In this document: positions 6,722-9,148 of the stretch, one piece after another
How positions within the stretch are numbered: the stretch's first letter is position 1
Layout of the letters: every line of letters starts with the position of its first letter
Assembly: GCA_028703545.1 (NCBI GenBank)
Contig: JAQVMR010000036.1
Location: forward strand, 1 to 9,148
Source of the DNA: Patescibacteria group bacterium
Lineage (GTDB): Bacteria > Patescibacteriota > Patescibacteriia > UBA1558 > S5-K13
Direction: 5' to 3'
DNA length: 9,148 nt
Position numbers and translations under genes: made by a program
The notes under the pieces: generated by a model
Databases searched by the model: none
The model's input: the letters and a program-made list of their open reading frames with translations, nothing else
Told to the model about the DNA's origin: nothing

Positions 6722-7857
6722 ATCTTCAATAAATCTTGCGCACATTCTTTCCAATTTTCATAATAAGCATCATCAAATTTTTTATTTTTATAAAAATCAT
6801 ATAAATCACTATTTTCTAGCAAAGATTTTATCCCAACATAAAATGATTCTATATTATATGCCTCGCAAAGCAATGCATTTTTTCCAATTATTTCTGGCAT
6901 TGAGGAATTATTTGATGAGACCGTAACACAATTACAGGCTAGGGCTTCAAGTGGTGGTAATCCAAATCCCTCATAAAAAGATGGCCAAATAAATATTTTT
7001 GCACTATTATATAGTGCTGGTAATTCTTCAGCCTTTAGATAACCCAAAAATTTAATCTTTGACTTTATGGAATCTTTTAACTTATGGAAGTTTAAATCAA
7101 ATTTATACTTCATCCATCCAAAATCCCCACAAATTACTAAATCTAAATTACTAAAATCAGACCTTAATTTTTCAAAAGCAGCCAAAATACAATCTAAGTT
7201 TTTTCTTGGTTCAATTGTTCCAATATAGAGTAAAAAATCCCCATTTAATCCATGTTTATTCCTAAAATTTTGAATTTCTAAATTATCTAATGGTTTATAA
7301 TTTTTTGATACACCTAAATGATTTACGATAATTTTTTCTTTTTTAATTTTTAAAAAATTTATGAGGTCAAATTTTGTATTTTCAGAAACACAGATAATTC
7401 TATCGGCTCTTTTGATGAGTTTCTTGGGACGTACAAAAAAATGCCACAAGTTTCTTTTGAAATCAAAAAAATGTTTAAATAAAAAAAAGCTTATATCGTG
7501 AATTGTAAGAATCAATCTTGTTTTATTTGATAAGACACAGGGGGAAATATTAGGCAACCAAAAACAATCTAGTTGTATATGTTTTTTCTTATTTATCAAT
7601 TTATCAATTTTTGGATAATTAAATAAAAAATTTGCAAAAAGAATTAATTTGCTTGGGATATTGAAATGAATTTGGTAAACATTTTTATATTTTTCTAAAT
7701 CAAAATTAATTTTTATATTTTTTTTACCAAAAGTTACAAGATAATATTCATTTTCAGTATCTATCTCAAAAAGATTTTCTAAAACATTTTTTAGATAAAC
7801 CCCTATTCCACTGATATTTTCCTGTCTCAGCGGTGTTATATCAACTCCTATTTTCAT
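6715..7857 (-). CDS. GT4 family glycosyltransferase (second in operon)
   Basis: This is a 380-residue GT-B-fold enzyme of the GT4 family. It starts MKIGVDITPLRQENISGIGVYL, a typical GT4 acceptor-domain start with a G-I-G loop. The linker and donor domain show FLLYIGTIEPRKNLDCIL (about 210-226), the LVICGDFGWMKYK segment, and IFIWPSFYEGFGLPPLEAL with the E-x7-E pair at E296 and E304. These residues bind the donor nucleotide-sugar in this family, which acts in the cytoplasm. The first 17 bases overlap the end of the upstream glycosyltransferase gene in another frame, so translational coupling is likely. No Shine-Dalgarno lies upstream of the ATG. Its TAG stop is part of a 7-base repeat unit. 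A run of eight A residues near 7486-7493 lies in the coding sequence, but the frame is intact. The specific sugar and linkage are unknown. Confidence 0.92.
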   Translation of the reverse strand: MKIGVDITPLRQENISGIGVYLKNVLENLFEIDTENEYYLVTFGKKNIKINFDLEKYKNVYQIHFNIPSKLILFANFLFNYPKIDKLINKKKHIQLDCFWLPNISPCVLSNKTRLILTIHDISFFLFKHFFDFKRNLWHFFVRPKKLIKRADRIICVSENTKFDLINFLKIKKEKIIVNHLGVSKNYKPLDNLEIQNFRNKHGLNGDFLLYIGTIEPRKNLDCILAAFEKLRSDFSNLDLVICGDFGWMKYKFDLNFHKLKDSIKSKIKFLGYLKAEELPALYNSAKIFIWPSFYEGFGLPPLEALACNCVTVSSNNSSMPEIIGKNALLCEAYNIESFYVGIKSLLENSDLYDFYKNKKFDDAYYENWKECAQDLLKIS

Positions 7858-8938
7858 TTAATTTTTCGTTAATATAATCCCCAATTTCTTTTTCAAACCT
7901 TGCTCGAGAAAAATTTTGTGCATGATTTCTTATAAATTCATGGTCAAAATTCATTTTAGAAAAATCTAACACTGCCTCTGCAAGTGACTGCCAATTTTGC
8001 TCTTCAAAAAATACTCCAGTTTTTCCATCTATCATTGTTTCAAGAGCTCCGCCTTTTTTGTATGCAATTACGGGGCAACCTGAGGCAAGCGCCTCCACAA
8101 GTGAAATTCCAAAATCTTCTTCTTGTGGATGAATAAATGCTTTAGCGCGAGATAAATATTTAAATTTTTCTTCATCACTAATCTCTCCCAAAAATTTGAT
8201 ATTATCCTTTGCTGTTCTTTTATAATAATCAATATCTCCCCCACCAATAATTTTTAATGGTAACTTTAATTGATTAAAGGTTTGAATTGCTAAATCAATT
8301 TTTTTGTATGGTCTTAGACGAGATACTAAAATATAATAATTATCTTTTACATCAGAATAAAAATTTTCTACATCAACTGGTGGATAAATGACATGGGATT
8401 CTTTATTGTAATATTTTTTTATCCTATCTGCTATAAATTGTGAATTGGCAATAAAATAGTCGACTTCTTGTGATTTTTTATAATCCCATTCTTTCATATT
8501 TTCTAAGATATTTATTAAAAAATATTTAATGGGCTTGGGGAAACGAAGTCCATCAACATATTCTTTCATATCGCTCCATAAATATCTTGTTGGTGTATGA
8601 CAATAACAAAAATGAATTGCGTTTTTTGGCTTTGTAATTCCCTTTGCAAAAGCAGACGTAGAAGATAAGATTACATCATAATTAGACAAATCAAAACTCT
8701 CCCATGCTTTTGGCATTAAAGTTAAAAACAATTTAAAAATTTTTGTAGAAGCCGGAATTTTTTGAAGATATGAAGTTCTAATATCACAATCCTTCAAAAA
8801 CTCTCTGCTTCTTTTATTACAAATTAGTGTATAAATAGGACTCTGTGGATAAATTTTATGAAATTCCAAAAGTACTCTTTCTGCACCACCAATTTGAAAT
8901 AAATGATCGTGTGTTATTGCTAATTTTTTGTTTGACAT
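7841..8938 (-). CDS. GT4 family glycosyltransferase, WbaZ-like (first in operon)
   Basis: This is a 365-residue GT-B-fold glycosyltransferase. The N-terminus LAITHDHLFQIGGAERVLLE, with the GGAER loop at 17-21, followed by FHKIYPQSPIYTL, resembles the WbaZ-like branch of GT4, whose named member is an O-antigen mannosyltransferase. The similarity is recalled from motif appearance. Further motifs are a FCYCHTPTRYLWSDM segment (about 108-122), YYILVSRLRPYKKIDLAI in the donor domain, and AFIHPQEEDFGISLVEALA with the E-x7-E pair E274 and E282. The product would add a sugar, possibly mannose, to a lipid-linked glycan at the cytoplasmic membrane. It leads the operon: an extended -10 box ends 6 bases before the ATG, predicting a leaderless mRNA. 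Its TGA stop lies inside the next gene (17-base overlap). The donor sugar remains a guess. Confidence 0.92.
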   Translation of the reverse strand: MSNKKLAITHDHLFQIGGAERVLLEFHKIYPQSPIYTLICNKRSREFLKDCDIRTSYLQKIPASTKIFKLFLTLMPKAWESFDLSNYDVILSSTSAFAKGITKPKNAIHFCYCHTPTRYLWSDMKEYVDGLRFPKPIKYFLINILENMKEWDYKKSQEVDYFIANSQFIADRIKKYYNKESHVIYPPVDVENFYSDVKDNYYILVSRLRPYKKIDLAIQTFNQLKLPLKIIGGGDIDYYKRTAKDNIKFLGEISDEEKFKYLSRAKAFIHPQEEDFGISLVEALASGCPVIAYKKGGALETMIDGKTGVFFEEQNWQSLAEAVLDFSKMNFDHEFIRNHAQNFSRARFEKEIGDYINEKLNENRS

Positions 8939-8944
8939 AAAAAT

Positions 8945-8953
8945 ATTATACCA
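8945..8953 (-). promoter_or_regulatory. Extended -10 promoter of the glycosyltransferase operon
   Basis: On the minus strand the sequence reads TGG-TATAAT (TATAAT at 8945-8950), a perfect extended -10. The hexamer 17 bases upstream, GTGTTA (8968-8973), is a poor -35 match. The box ends 6 bases before the ATG at 8938, so the predicted first transcribed base is the A of the start codon itself. Confidence 0.68.
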
Positions 8954-8975
8954 ATTTAAGTTTATTTTAACACTA

Positions 8976-9004
8976 TTGACAAATATAATATTATATATTA
9001 TACT
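8976..9004 (+). promoter_or_regulatory. Near-consensus sigma-70 promoter pointing right (plus strand)
   Basis: A perfect TTGACA (8976-8981) is followed after exactly 17 bases by TATACT (8999-9004, five of six consensus positions). This is the best promoter match in the window and the only convincing one on the plus strand. It would start transcripts near 9011 running into the insertion-sequence end and antisense to the transposase gene. It is divergent to the glycosyltransferase promoter at 8945-8953. No plus-strand reading frame of note follows within the window. Confidence 0.55.
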
Positions 9005-9062
9005 AATATATTAGCTTAATTCCTACGGTACGGGCTCAAACAGAACACTTACATTTTAAACA

Positions 9063-9148
9063 TTATTTACCTAGAAACATATTTTTGTTTCTTTTTTGTT
9101 TGTTTCTTTCTAAATCAAGGACTTCTTGTGGGGTTAAATAATTAAGAC
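9063..9148 (-). CDS. DDE/integrase-core transposase, C-terminal fragment
   Basis: This is an open frame entering from the window edge with 27 full codons and a TAA stop. The translation starts LNYLTPQEVLDLER and ends in a basic tail (NKQKRNKNMFLGK). The x-LNYLTPxE motif is the typical last conserved block of rve-type (integrase-core) transposases such as the IS3, IS30 and IS481 groups, where it follows the catalytic glutamate region. The partial preceding codon, NGT, could encode the Gly, Cys or Arg often seen before LNY. Because only the tail is visible, the IS family and the integrity of the gene cannot be judged. It lies upstream of the glycosyltransferase operon in the same orientation, so readthrough transcription into that operon is possible. 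The identification rests on one short motif. Confidence 0.6.
   Translation of the reverse strand, partial: LNYLTPQEVLDLERNKQKRNKNMFLGK
9073..9097 (+). terminator. Plus-strand terminator-like hairpin inside the transposase tail
   Basis: AGAAACA (9073-9079) pairs perfectly with TGTTTCT (9086-9092) around a TATTTT loop and is followed by T5, so it looks like a weak intrinsic terminator for plus-strand transcription. It overlaps the last codons of the transposase on the other strand. The stem has only two G-C pairs, so it may be a by-product of the A-rich basic tail. Confidence 0.4.

Larger units (their letters stand above)
9025..9148. mobile_element. Probable right-hand end of an insertion sequence
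   Basis: The minus strand carries the 3' end of a transposase gene (stop at 9063-9065), followed by roughly 40 bases of higher complexity than the AT-rich promoter region beyond. The stretch at about 9025-9057 (GGTACGGGCTCAAACAGAAC on plus, then ACTTACA) looks like a terminal inverted repeat of an integrase-core-type element, but the matching left end and the target duplication lie outside the window. The boundary at about 9025 is therefore approximate. Confidence 0.4.

Noticed and set aside
7841..7843. UGA recoded as glycine, as in Gracilibacteria and Absconditabacteria
   Set aside because: The TGA ends a glycosyltransferase at the normal family length. No in-frame TGA interrupts any gene, and Gly is encoded by GGN as usual.
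9011..9097. Riboswitch or known structured RNA upstream of a plus-strand gene
   Set aside because: I see no recognised aptamer motif and no downstream plus-strand gene in the window. The sequence is better explained as an insertion-sequence end, with the antisense RNA kept only as a finding.

Overview
The window is very AT-rich (G+C well under 35% by eye) and densely coded. Every recognisable gene lies on the minus strand. The organism looks like a member of the Candidate Phyla Radiation (Patescibacteria). The reasons are the large DUF4012 surface protein next to GT4 glycosyltransferases, a divergent MurJ, A/T-biased codons, no Shine-Dalgarno signals, and intercistronic spacers made of 7-base repeats. 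The standard genetic code fits: TAA, TAG and TGA are all used as stops at family-appropriate lengths. The phylum assignment is an inference, because no rRNA is present.

In the direction of transcription (high to low coordinates), the window opens with the 3' tail of a DDE-type transposase (9063-9148) and the probable end of its insertion sequence. Three transcription units follow, separated by promoter and terminator signals. Unit 1 (8938 to 5533) holds three GT4-fold glycosyltransferases and ends at a strong intrinsic terminator (5451-5485). Unit 2 (5392 to 1763) holds a 920-residue membrane-anchored DUF4012 protein and a 252-residue multi-pass membrane protein, and ends at a hairpin terminator (1718-1744). 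Unit 3 (from 1684) holds a MurJ/MviN-family lipid flippase, followed after one base by the start of lepA (EF-4), which runs off the window.

The genes read as a cell-envelope locus. The three cytoplasmic glycosyltransferases would build a lipid-linked glycan. The MurJ-family protein would flip a lipid-linked precursor. The DUF4012 protein presents a large extracytoplasmic domain, and DUF4012 genes often neighbour glycan genes. The glycan and the exact division of labour cannot be read from sequence.

The most unusual features are non-coding. Both intercistronic gaps inside units 1 and 2 are filled by convergent arrays of one 7-base motif, roughly TTTYAGN, which start at the upstream stop codon and can fold into hairpins. 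The three unit-leading promoters place the -10 box 6-14 bases before the ATG, which predicts leaderless or nearly leaderless mRNAs. A near-consensus plus-strand promoter points into the transposase tail, where a plus-strand terminator-like hairpin lies, so a short antisense transcript is possible. No gene-free stretch exceeds 300 bases.
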